From: Thiohalocapsa sp. PB-PSB1
Lineage (GTDB): Bacteria; Pseudomonadota; Gammaproteobacteria; Chromatiales; Chromatiaceae
Reading direction: 5' to 3'
DNA: 64,000 bases
Assembly (NCBI GenBank): GCA_016745215.1
Contig: CP050890.1
Span: 4,092,001 to 4,156,000 of the forward strand
Shown: piece by piece, positions 24,936 to 33,482 of the stretch
Numbering within the stretch: position 1 is the stretch's first letter
Layout: every line of letters begins with the position of its first letter
Notes under the pieces: generated by a model
Databases searched by the model: none
Seen by the model: only the letters and a program-made list of their open reading frames with translations
What the model was told of the DNA's origin: nothing
Translations under genes and position numbers: made by a program

Positions 24936-25550
24936 TCAGTACTTGATCGAACAGCCATAGGGCCGCGTCACCGACTGCTGTATCGGTAAGTCGGCGGCGC
25001 GATCGGCCATGGCCAGACGAATGTAGTTCTCGGCATCTTCGACATCGGCAGGATTGGTGCTCGGCTTGTCGTCGATACCGCCCATATAAATCAGGCTGCC
25101 GGTCTCGTCGATGATGAACATGTGCGGAGTTGTGCGAGCGCCAAATGCTCGGCCAATGCTGCCGTCGGCATCCAATAGCACTGCACTTGGCGCGGCGTTA
25201 CGCGATGTGGTCAGCGCATCAGCCTGCTCTGGGCCGACATAGCCCTGCTTGCCGGGCGCCGATGAGATGATTGACAGCCAGACATATCCGGCGTCGACGG
25301 CCTCTTTTTGAAGAGCCTGCATGTTGCCCGTGCTGTAGTGCTTGACCACATAGGGGCAATGATCGTTGGTCCATTCCAAAATGACCGGCTTGCCGCGCAG
25401 CGATTCCAGCGACCAACGCTGGCCGCTGGTGTCGGTGCCGCTGAATTCCGGTGCCGTTTTGCCGATCTCAGGGGCCGCGGTGGCGACGCTGCAGAACAAC
25501 CAAGCGAATGCGGCGGCGAAGATCAGTAAAGGAGCTTTGTTGATGGACAT
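24936..25550 (-). CDS. Periplasmic redoxin (AhpC/TSA-thioredoxin fold)
   Basis: A 204-residue protein started at MSINKAPLLIFAAAF; the in-frame upstream extension is not needed. Signal peptide with probable cleavage after VATAA. The mature part has the redoxin pattern: GKTAPEFSGTDTSGQRWSLE, then WTNDHCPYVVKHY with a single active Cys (CP, no second Cys as in CxxC), and TTPHMFIIDETGSLIYMGGI with the cis-Pro. Such proteins reduce or sense thiols or peroxides outside the cytoplasm. The DsbD/ScsB-like gene 176 bp upstream on the same strand is a likely electron donor. Confidence 0.85.
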   Translation of the reverse strand: MSINKAPLLIFAAAFAWLFCSVATAAPEIGKTAPEFSGTDTSGQRWSLESLRGKPVILEWTNDHCPYVVKHYSTGNMQALQKEAVDAGYVWLSIISSAPGKQGYVGPEQADALTTSRNAAPSAVLLDADGSIGRAFGARTTPHMFIIDETGSLIYMGGIDDKPSTNPADVEDAENYIRLAMADRAADLPIQQSVTRPYGCSIKY

Positions 25551-25726
25551 GAGGATTTTCTCCAATGAGGGGTGTGATGGTAGGAAGATGGTGATGTACA
25601 GGCTGAGCCGGCTCAAGGGGTAAAGGGAATACATGGGGCTGTGCATGTCATACATATGATTTCGAGTCGTTATGCGGGAACGAACTCCCGGAATTCCAAG
25701 CTGTTGTTCTCTTTGCTGAGCCAGAT

Positions 25727-27997
25727 TTACTGCTGTTGCAATGCGTCCAGTACAATCGATTCGGTAAGAATTTGCGGCAATACGTAAGGCTCTGCACGAC
25801 TCGGATAAAATACGTATAGGGGTACGCCGTTGCGGCCAAAACCTGCCAGATAGTCAGTGATATTGGGATCGCGCTGAGTCCAGTCGCCTTTTAGGTAGAG
25901 CACGCCATGCTCGGAGAATGCGCTCGCCACCGCGGAACCCGTCAATGCGATACGCTCGTTGACCAGACAGGTGATGCACCAGGCTGCGGTCATATTGACA
26001 AAAACCGGCCTCTCGGTAGCCCTGGCAGCAGCCAGCGCCTGCGCTGAATAAGGCGCCGCATGCAGTGTTCCGGACTGGCTGGCGGTATGCAAAGTACCGG
26101 CAACGCTGCCTTCACCGTCAAGGTCTGCCGGAACAGCCAAACGCGCCGTGTCGATACTGAGCCAAAATGCGCCAGCGAGACTGATCGCGGCACTGCCGGT
26201 GGCCAGCCGCCGCCATGACGTCGAGCTGTTTCGGGTCACGTCCAGCAGCCACAATGCCAGCGATAGCAGAATCATACCGGCGAGCACCGCGGCGACCCCG
26301 GCTGATCCGGTTTGAATACTCAGCACCCATACCAGCCAAGCCGCGGTGGCGAACATCGGAAACGCGAGCAACTGCTTTAGGTAGTCCATCCATTTGCCGG
26401 GGCGAGGCAACCGACTTGCCAACGACGGTAGCAGTGCCAGCAGCATAAATGGGAGCGCCATGCCGATCCCCAACATGAGTATGACAGCCAGGGCGAATGG
26501 CCATGGCTGCATGAGCGCGTAGCCGAGCGCGGTTCCCATGAAGGGTGCAGTGCAGGGAGCTGCCACCAGTGCCGCCAGGGCACCGGTGACAAAAGCGCCG
26601 CGGTAAACCCCGTCATGCCCTGCTTGGCGATCCCGATTCGGTTGGCTGACACCGATGCCCATGAGTCCGGTACCGATGGTTAAAGCCCCGGTTAAACTCA
26701 GACCGAGCACCAGGAACAGATAGGCCATCAGGACTACGAATACTGGCGATTGCAGTTGAAAACCCCAACCCAGCGCGGCACCGCCAGCACGCAATCCAAG
26801 CAATAACAGCGCCACCAAGGTAAAAAAGGTCAACACACCGGCGCCATAAGACGTTGCATGGAACCAGCGTTCACGTGTTGGCACCCTGGCCTGCTGCGCC
26901 AAACCCAGGGCCTTGATCGCCAATATCGGGAAGACGCATGGCATCAGATTCAATATTAGCCCCCCAAGTAGTGCAAACAGCAGCGCCAGGGGCAGATTCA
27001 TACCGGCAGCGACGGAAGCGCTTGCGGATTGGGTGTTCGGAGTTGGCAATCCACTCCCGCCCGCGGCGTTCGAATCAGGCTCGCCAATCACGGATGGTGC
27101 CAGGCCCAGGGCTCGCGCATCGATTTCAAAGGCGGTGCGACCATCCTGATGCTCGACTACCAATAGGCCGGTTGGAGCCACCTTGTCCGGCGTTGCGCCG
27201 GGAACGAGATGCAGCAGCAATAGATCCTCTTGCAAACGCCAATGCTGTTCGGCCGAATGCTCGATCAAACCCCAGGCATCGGCAAAAAACCAGGCATCCA
27301 TGATGCCAGAAGGCAACGCCGCGCGAGGTACCTGCAAGTGCAGACCGTCGTCTTGAATCAGTGCCGCGGCAATGGTCCCTGGCGCGGGCAATGCCGCTCG
27401 GGCCGCGGCGAAAAGCGCTGCGATCTTTACGCTCTCGGCCTCGGAATAGAAGGGCGATGGTTGTTCCGCCTCGTCAGTTGCCAGAGTCAGCACAAAGCGG
27501 CCCTGTTCCGGCACGCACTCCTCGTTACAGACCAGCCAAGTAGCATCGGCACGGACCTGGATCGATTTGCCCGCGGGCCATTGCGCAGGGATGTGCAATT
27601 CCACTAAATGCGTCGCACGGCGAGAGTAACCATAGTTGGCCAGCGGTCCGACCGGAATCAGCGTCGGTGCCGGCCAGCGGATCGGGCTGGCCTGGACGCC
27701 GCTGGGTAACTGCCAGCGGATCACCGGCGGTTCGCCGGAGTCACCGGGATTGCGCCAATAGCTATGCCAGTGCGGACGAAGGTCAAGTACCAAAGCCAGA
27801 TCGACGCGTTCGCCTGGTCTGACCCGCATTCGCTCGGCAACCAGACGCGCAGTGACATGCTCGGTATGTACCCTATTTGATTCAAGTGGAGCTTGCGCTG
27901 TCGCAACCGACAGGAGAGTTGCTGAGCACAAGCAGATGATCAGTAGCAGATTCGGCCGTAGGAATGGATTGGCATAGATCATCTCGATCTCGTGCAC
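25727..27997 (-). CDS. ScsB/DsbD-like thiol:disulfide interchange protein
   Basis: A 756-residue membrane protein. It has a signal peptide (about 12-35) and a periplasmic N-terminal part with HWHSYWRNPGDSGEPPVIRW and WLVCNEECVPEQG, as in the ScsB/DsbC-like domain. About eight spans follow in the middle (from LPLALLFALLGGLILNLMPC to about 590), with Cys in NLMPCVFP and AAPCTAPFMG. A C-terminal thioredoxin domain carries AAWCITC (CxxC). It passes electrons from cytoplasmic thioredoxin to the periplasm for copper tolerance, oxidative stress or cytochrome maturation, as known for the family. Its immediate client is probably the redoxin downstream. Confidence 0.87.
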   Translation of the reverse strand: MHEIEMIYANPFLRPNLLLIICLCSATLLSVATAQAPLESNRVHTEHVTARLVAERMRVRPGERVDLALVLDLRPHWHSYWRNPGDSGEPPVIRWQLPSGVQASPIRWPAPTLIPVGPLANYGYSRRATHLVELHIPAQWPAGKSIQVRADATWLVCNEECVPEQGRFVLTLATDEAEQPSPFYSEAESVKIAALFAAARAALPAPGTIAAALIQDDGLHLQVPRAALPSGIMDAWFFADAWGLIEHSAEQHWRLQEDLLLLHLVPGATPDKVAPTGLLVVEHQDGRTAFEIDARALGLAPSVIGEPDSNAAGGSGLPTPNTQSASASVAAGMNLPLALLFALLGGLILNLMPCVFPILAIKALGLAQQARVPTRERWFHATSYGAGVLTFFTLVALLLLGLRAGGAALGWGFQLQSPVFVVLMAYLFLVLGLSLTGALTIGTGLMGIGVSQPNRDRQAGHDGVYRGAFVTGALAALVAAPCTAPFMGTALGYALMQPWPFALAVILMLGIGMALPFMLLALLPSLASRLPRPGKWMDYLKQLLAFPMFATAAWLVWVLSIQTGSAGVAAVLAGMILLSLALWLLDVTRNSSTSWRRLATGSAAISLAGAFWLSIDTARLAVPADLDGEGSVAGTLHTASQSGTLHAAPYSAQALAAARATERPVFVNMTAAWCITCLVNERIALTGSAVASAFSEHGVLYLKGDWTQRDPNITDYLAGFGRNGVPLYVFYPSRAEPYVLPQILTESIVLDALQQQ

Positions 27998-29109
27998 ATA
28001 AGAGCGGTTGACGGTTTAGGCGATTGCCGGAGAAAAATAGACCAACTGGCGCTGGATTCGCGTTCGCCTTCGCGAGTCGGCAACCCGCCCAGAATCGCTC
28101 TATGGGCGATTTGCCGCGACGTCCAGGCCGGATGAGAAGACAAGCCAGGTGGTCTATTTCTCGACAGAAATCGCCTCATAGCGGTCAGCGTCAGCGACGG
28201 AGAAATTTCAAAAAAATAGGAAATTTCATTGATTTTTGACAAATCTTAATCCCATACACGCCAAACAAGCTGGTGGAACGCCCCGGAAGATATTGGGGAA
28301 TCTAGGAATATCACTTCTACGCTATACAAGGTATCAATACGACAACGTGCAGCCAGGCGATGCATGGGCATCCAGGAATATGGACGTCTGGGCATCAGAT
28401 TGAGAATTAGACAGCTTGCATGTATCGAACATGAGGTTCTAATCGGCTGCCTTTTCCGCTGGTGATCGGAGCAATCCGATGGAGAGCAGAACTTCATGAT
28501 CTTTAAAGAATACTTCGTCGGAGCAATGATCTCTTCGTGAGATTTCGGGTAGCACAAGGGTTTTTACAATGACCCAACGCAAAAACCCTAACATTACCGA
28601 TTGAAGTTTGCTATCCTAAGTATTACTTTAACCGCGGTCGGCATAGCTGATGCTCTGCTGCCGAAGTTGCGAGATCGTTTGCAATCGTTGTCGTAATCCT
28701 AGTCATCATTGATGACCCACGATGAGCGAACAACGACAAACAGCAGAAACGGTAGTGGGACATTCGCACCGCTGCACTGGTCAGAGGCCCGCAAGAGGCA
28801 GGAGATAGTGAGCGGCAGATTAATAGCCAGTCGGTTAGAGAACTTGATTGCTCTATACCAGAACGAGCAGCCCAGATGATGAGTATCTCGATAGGATTGC
28901 AACATCAGGGCAATGGCGGCAGTGAAAGCCGTCGGGAAAACCGATCCCCGTGACGCAAGTGTTCAGGATCGGCAAATGTTCGGCCCGAATTGCACTCCAA
29001 GGCTTCGGACCGTCGGAAACCAATAAGAATGTAGTTTAGTCAGCAGCAGTAGAATCGATCAACCGGTTACATGCTGAGTACGATAACCCAACACCTTTCG
29101 GAGGAGACC
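27998..29109. other. 1.1-kb intergenic region with repeats
   Basis: Contains an inverted repeat at 28030-28162 (AGAAAAATAGACCAAC paired with GGTGGTCTATTTCTC) and a copy of repeat family D at 28651-28774. The stretch 28170-28640 shows nothing I can support; the ORF at 28246-28557 has no protein-like features. Confidence 0.55.
28651..28774 (-). repeat. Dispersed repeat D (GTTGTC hairpin), copy 1
   Basis: Read on the minus strand it starts GCAGCGGTGCGAATGT and contains TTTGTCGTTGTTCGCTCATC. It ends with GGCAGCAGAGCA, matching 44627-44773 closely. Fold-back arms are made of GTTGTC and GACAAC units. Confidence 0.65.
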
Positions 29110-29904
29110 GTGGACCATACTGCAGTTGCTGGCGAACTTCGCCAAGATGACATCATCGTGAACACCGTTAGCCTAGCGCAGCCCTGGCAATGGATCGAGA
29201 AAGGCTGGCGAGATTTGATCGCGGCCAAACACTACAGCCTGACCTACGGTGCCGTTATAGTTCTGATCAGCGGCCTGTTGACGCTCGGGCTGCTCCGTGA
29301 GGATCTTGGCTTCATGGTGCCCTTCCTGGCCGCTGGCTTCTATTTGCTGGCACCAGTGATCGGCCTTGGCCTCTATCAGATGAGCGCGCGCCTGGAGCGA
29401 CGCGAGCCACTGCGTTTTTGCCACTTCTTGGAAGCCTGGAAGGGTAATCAAGGCCAGCTCGGGGTCATTACCGCTGGACTCTTGATCATCATGCAACTGT
29501 GGATGATGTCGAACTTCGTGCTGTTTGCTTTGCTGTACTCCGGCATGCATCCGCCGCTGGATAACTTTTTCAGCACCGTTTTCCTTTCCGGCCAGCAGAA
29601 TACGTTCGCCCTGGCCAGTATTTCCGTCGGTTTCATACTGGCATGGCTGGCTTACGCTATCAGCGCCATCTCGGTACCGATGTTGATGGATCGCGAGGTG
29701 GATGGCTTTACGGCAATCCGTACCAGCGTCAGAGCCGTCACCCAAAACTGGGCAGCCATGACCTTGTGGGCCATGTTGATCGTCATGTTTATCGGTATCG
29801 GTTTGCTGACATTCTACGTCGGCCTATTCATCACCATGCCGCTGGTCGGCCATGCCACATGGCATGCCTATCGGGATATCGTACCTGCCTCGGCGCAGAC
29901 CTAG
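29110..29904 (+). CDS. DUF2189 domain-containing membrane protein
   Basis: A 264-residue protein started at GTG 29110 because GGAGGAG stands just upstream; an ATG 39 bases earlier lacks a Shine-Dalgarno sequence. Six hydrophobic segments are visible (for example TYGAVIVLISGLLTLGLL, MVPFLAAGFYLLAPVIGLGL and LWAMLIVMFIGIGLLTFYVG). The family pattern is clear: WIEKGWRDL near the start and LPLVGHATWHAYRDIV-like at the end. Inner-membrane protein of unknown function, often found in proteobacteria. It stands alone, transcribed divergently from dsbD. A candidate hairpin follows at 29915-29941 (GAACCG / CGGTTC). Confidence 0.85.
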   Translation: MDHTAVAGELRQDDIIVNTVSLAQPWQWIEKGWRDLIAAKHYSLTYGAVIVLISGLLTLGLLREDLGFMVPFLAAGFYLLAPVIGLGLYQMSARLERREPLRFCHFLEAWKGNQGQLGVITAGLLIIMQLWMMSNFVLFALLYSGMHPPLDNFFSTVFLSGQQNTFALASISVGFILAWLAYAISAISVPMLMDREVDGFTAIRTSVRAVTQNWAAMTLWAMLIVMFIGIGLLTFYVGLFITMPLVGHATWHAYRDIVPASAQT

Positions 29905-30126
29905 CCGCCTCTGAACCGTCGGCAAAACGTCGGCGGTTCACCAGATTACATGATCGTTCACTCCGCCGGTGCATTGCCGGCGGTTCTGTCAGTGGCGCCA
30001 TGATCTCGAACCGCTGACTCGGCATCGGTCGGTCTCCCGATGCGAATCAACTAGAATGAAGTTCGATTCATATTCTTTGAAGGCAGCGCCCAGTAAACAT
30101 CAGGTAAACATCAGGTTTCTAACGTC

Positions 30127-30420
30127 CTGATGTCATGTCTTTTGGATCCCGATCCCGATCAAGTCGCGCTAGGCGGGTTGCACCCTCGGGTATCTTCAGT
30201 TCAGTTGTCGAGAACACACTGGCCTACAGCCTTTCTCCCGGGAAAGGCGCGGCGCTCGCGTCCGCTCCGCTGGCATTTTTGCCGGGTCGCCCTAAGCGGG
30301 CTCCGACGCCGACCGGCTCCCACGGCTGGGCTGGTCAAGGTCCGCTTGTGGGCGAGGCGCCTTGGCCCCTCTGTGTACTCTGCGTCTCTGCGGTGAATCC
30401 TTACATTCTTTGAAGGCAGC
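30127..30420. repeat. Dispersed repeat B, copy 2
   Basis: Matches 24291-24560 through most of its length, including CTTTCTCCCGGGAAAGGCGC and the CTTACATTCTTTGAAGGCAG end. It differs by about 25 bases of insertion and in CGATCC copy number. A short extra copy of the tail (ATTCTTTGAAGGCAGC) lies at 30072-30087. Confidence 0.7.
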
Positions 30421-30508
30421 ACCCGACCCGCTGAATCTTTGACCTACGTCTTTGTAATTCGTTGTGGTTCAGTATTAGCGTACGCCATAAAACCAACGGA
30501 GGAATTTA

Positions 30509-31966
30509 ATGGCTCGTATCGTGATTCTAGGCGCGGGTATTTCCGGGCACACAGCAGCTCGTTATCTAGGAAAATGGGTAGGTAAGCAGCACGATGTTAT
30601 CGTCGTTTCGCCTAACTCCCAGTGGAACTGGATCCCATCCAATATCTGGGTCGGCGTCGGCGAAATGACCGCAAAGCAGGTTACCTTCGACCTCGACCCG
30701 ATTTATAAAAAAATCGGCATCGCCTTCCACCAGGCGAGGGCGGTATCAATCCATCCGGAGGGCGATACTGAAACCGATAGTCCCTATGTTGCCGTCGAAT
30801 ATACCGACGATGCCCGCTTGGGCCAAAGTGCCAACATCACCTATGATTACCTGATCAACGCCACAGGTCCCAAGCTGAATTTTGGCGCCACGCCCGGCCT
30901 GGGACCTGAAGAAGGCTACACCAGATCAGTTTGCACGCCGGCCCATGCGCTGGATGCCAACGAACAATTGCAGTCGGCTATTGCCGCCATGAAGCAGGGA
31001 GAACACAAGAACTTCGTCATTGGTACCGGACATGGGATGTGCACGTGCCAAGGTGCTGCCTTTGAGTACATCTATAATGTCGATCATACGCTGCGTGAGG
31101 CTGGCGTGCGCGATAAGGCTCGCTTGACTTGGATCAGCAACGAGTACGAACTCGGCGACTTCGGCATGGGTGGCGTGCACATTCGGCGCGGTGGCTATGT
31201 CACCAATGGCAAGGTGTTCAGCGAATCGCTGATGGTGGAGCGCGGAATGGAATGGATCGTGCGCGCCGCGGTCAAGCGGGTTGAACCCGGCACCATCTAC
31301 TACGAAACCCTTGATGGCAACGAACACGAGTTGGCATTCGATTTCGCAATGCTGATCCCGCCGTTTGCCGGCCAGCCACTGAAAGCATATGACCGGGCGG
31401 GCACTGACATCAGTTCGGACGTATTTGCGCCAAACGGTTTTATGAAAGTCGATGCCGATTACAAGCCGAAGCCTTACGAGGAATGGAGCAAGGCCGACTG
31501 GCCCAACAGCTATCAAACACCGAAGTATAAGAATGTGTTTGCCATCGGCATCGCGTTTGCGCCACCGCACCTGATCAGTAAACCCATGCAAAGCGCCAAC
31601 GGCACGCCGATCAATCCGGCCCCGCCGCGCACAGGCATGCCGTCGGCAGCCATCGGCAAGGCCGTAGCGGAAAGCATCCGCGACATGCTCGCCGGTGCCA
31701 CCGAGCCTACCCATACGGCCAACATGGCCGAGATGGGCGCCGCTTGCCTCGCCTCCACCGGCTCACACCTTTTTAAGGGAACAGCGGCGACCATGGCCGT
31801 GTTTCCAGTGGTGCCGGATTATGAGACCTACCCGGAATACGGTCGCGATTTGGACCTGACCTTCGGCGAAATCGGATTGGCGGGACACTGGATGAAATAC
31901 ATCCTGCATCATGTGTTCATCTACCAGGCCAAATTACGTCCCGGCTGGTCCTTGCTGCCGGACTAG
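30509..31966 (+). CDS. sqr: Sulfide:quinone oxidoreductase (SqrF/type VI-like)
   Basis: A 485-residue flavoprotein that oxidises sulfide and reduces quinone at the membrane. The N-terminus MARIVILGAGISGHTAARYL is an FAD-binding GxGxxG motif. SQR-type cysteines occur in RSVCTPAHAL and GMCTCQGAAFEYIYN. Further conserved blocks are ISNEYELGDFGMGGVHIRRG, AMLIPPFAG and PPHLISKPM. The overall pattern follows the long SQR subgroup known from green and purple sulfur bacteria. A good Shine-Dalgarno (ACGGAGGAAT) precedes the ATG by seven bases. A 52-residue ORF follows. This gene is the main hint of a sulfur-oxidising lifestyle. Confidence 0.88.
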   Translation: MARIVILGAGISGHTAARYLGKWVGKQHDVIVVSPNSQWNWIPSNIWVGVGEMTAKQVTFDLDPIYKKIGIAFHQARAVSIHPEGDTETDSPYVAVEYTDDARLGQSANITYDYLINATGPKLNFGATPGLGPEEGYTRSVCTPAHALDANEQLQSAIAAMKQGEHKNFVIGTGHGMCTCQGAAFEYIYNVDHTLREAGVRDKARLTWISNEYELGDFGMGGVHIRRGGYVTNGKVFSESLMVERGMEWIVRAAVKRVEPGTIYYETLDGNEHELAFDFAMLIPPFAGQPLKAYDRAGTDISSDVFAPNGFMKVDADYKPKPYEEWSKADWPNSYQTPKYKNVFAIGIAFAPPHLISKPMQSANGTPINPAPPRTGMPSAAIGKAVAESIRDMLAGATEPTHTANMAEMGAACLASTGSHLFKGTAATMAVFPVVPDYETYPEYGRDLDLTFGEIGLAGHWMKYILHHVFIYQAKLRPGWSLLPD

Positions 31967-32118
31967 CACCATGAATGGTAATGCCGATGTGAGTTCGGGC
32001 TCGTTCTCTATTCACATTTTGTAGGCATTCCAGCTGACACATCGTCGTGTCGCGCAACCATTTCGATGGCGCGCGGCGCGAACGACTCCATATCCTATTG
32101 CTTTGCTGAACACAGATC

Positions 32119-32277
32119 ATGACTGCCAAGAACAAAGAACCCTACCAGCAGGCCTATTACCCACCGGTGCCCACCGGCTTCACCCGCTATATGCGTACCA
32201 GCATCATCTGGCAATTCGTGCGTTTCTGGATTATTAATCTAAAGATTTTGAAATTGCTGTTAAGGTCGCATCACTAG
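32119..32277 (+). CDS. Small 52-residue protein downstream of SQR
   Basis: Reads MTAKNKEPYQQAYYPPVPTG, then FTRYMRTSIIWQFVRFWIIN and LKILKLLLRSHH. A Pro/Tyr-rich start precedes an amphipathic, hydrophobic helix with basic residues, so membrane association is likely. It lies 152 bp after the sqr stop on the same strand. Composition and codon use look like a real gene. It may anchor or modulate the SQR, which is inference. Confidence 0.6.
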   Translation: MTAKNKEPYQQAYYPPVPTGFTRYMRTSIIWQFVRFWIINLKILKLLLRSHH

Positions 32278-32356
32278 GCCATGGCTCGTGTTGAATGCGG
32301 ATCGATCCGCGCGAGCCCAGTTATGCAACCGCAGGCAGTCAGCGACGAGCAAGCAG

Positions 32357-32671
32357 ATGAAAAGACAATACAACTGTTCGATCCGGCGGATGGGTATTCT
32401 CCTAGCAATCGCCACGGCCTTGATCGCGTTTTCTGGCCAGACGCTGGCTGGCCAAGCAATGGAGGTCTGCCGCGACGCCGATGGTAAAGCCTATTTCACC
32501 GACCGCGGCTGCCCAAAAGACACGACCAGCCAAGGCCGTGATTATATCGAGCCCGCGCAGACCTATAACGGGCGCCAAAGCATCGATACCCGCGTCCTGA
32601 ATAACTATGAGCAGCGCGGCAGCAGTGGTCGCAGATGGTCTTGGCGTAGCAGCCGCTGTCCAAACCGATAA
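32357..32671 (+). CDS. DUF4124-like periplasmic protein
   Basis: A 104-residue protein if started at MKRQYNCSIRRMGILLA. Signal peptide ILLAIATALIAFSGQTLAG. The mature part begins with MEVCRDADGKAYFTDRGCPK, the DUF4124 pattern (aromatic-Thr/Ser-Asp in a short beta unit with two Cys). The remainder is Ser/Arg-rich and low in complexity. The family is widespread in gammaproteobacteria, function unknown. It overlaps no neighbour and precedes the lipoprotein gene by 72 bp. Confidence 0.7.
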   Translation: MKRQYNCSIRRMGILLAIATALIAFSGQTLAGQAMEVCRDADGKAYFTDRGCPKDTTSQGRDYIEPAQTYNGRQSIDTRVLNNYEQRGSSGRRWSWRSSRCPNR

Positions 32672-32743
32672 ACCGATCAGAAAGCAACGAATAGACCTAC
32701 CTTGGCTTGGAACATCCAAGCGCAGCTGAATGGGGAGAGCGCA

Positions 32744-33400
32744 ATGTTTGCGCATACAGATGCTGTGCAACTATTTAGCGTTACGAAACCACCCCGAGTG
32801 CGGCTTCAGTTCGCCCTACTCCTGGTGCGGCTGCTCGCGTTTGCAGCGATCGTCGTATCGAGCGGTTGCACAACGCTGATCCCAACGCTGATCCCAACGC
32901 TGATTCAGGATACCGAACAGGGTTCCTGGGTGGATATTGCGCCGGGCAGCAGCCTGACACTGAACCAGGACATCCGCATTGCGCAAGACCGGGCGCGTGT
33001 ATTTTTTGTTAACGGCCGCGCGCGCAATTTCGGCGCCAGCTATCAGCCCTCCTGTGCACTGGAAGTGCGCCGGATCAGTCGCGATGGACCGCAGGTGATT
33101 TCGGCGCGCAGCATCGGCATCGACCGTATCCAATCAGATTGGGCACAGGTAGTCCACATCGGGCGCCAGCCTGCCGCGCGGCTCCGACTGGTCGGCCATG
33201 GTGGCGGTGATGGCGGCGATGCCATGATCCAGACGGGTTTTCATTTTTGGCTGGATGACAGCAGGGATCGAAATTTGATGCGCCTGACCTGCCTTGGTAT
33301 CCTGGCAAATCCGGCCCTTGCCTACCCGCCGACCCTCGCGGATATCCGCATCGCGCTGGGTCGCATTGCGACGCTGGACAGCGTTTCTAGACCGCGCTGA
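32744..33400 (+). CDS. Predicted lipoprotein
   Basis: A 218-residue protein started at MFAHTDAVQLFSV (ATG 32744) with GGGAGAG upstream. A hydrophobic segment (LQFALLLVRLLAFAAIVV) leads to SSGC, a lipobox. Directly after it comes a short tandem repeat (LIPTLIPTLI). The body is beta-rich, with SCALEVRRIS and a Gly-rich loop (HGGGDGGDA), and it ends in LGRIATLD. No family recognised. Convergent with the histidine-kinase gene, whose stop codon is 82 bp away. Confidence 0.7.
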   Translation: MFAHTDAVQLFSVTKPPRVRLQFALLLVRLLAFAAIVVSSGCTTLIPTLIPTLIQDTEQGSWVDIAPGSSLTLNQDIRIAQDRARVFFVNGRARNFGASYQPSCALEVRRISRDGPQVISARSIGIDRIQSDWAQVVHIGRQPAARLRLVGHGGGDGGDAMIQTGFHFWLDDSRDRNLMRLTCLGILANPALAYPPTLADIRIALGRIATLDSVSRPR

Positions 33401-33482
33401 CACGAGGTCGATTTTGCTGGCAGCTGGTCCACCAGACAAAGAGACTGGTGGTTCTCGAGGGAATGTACCCGGGCATATCAGC

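Noticed and set aside
28246..28557. 103-codon minus-strand ORF
   Set aside because: No domain, no ribosome-binding site, and odd composition in a repeat-rich gap.
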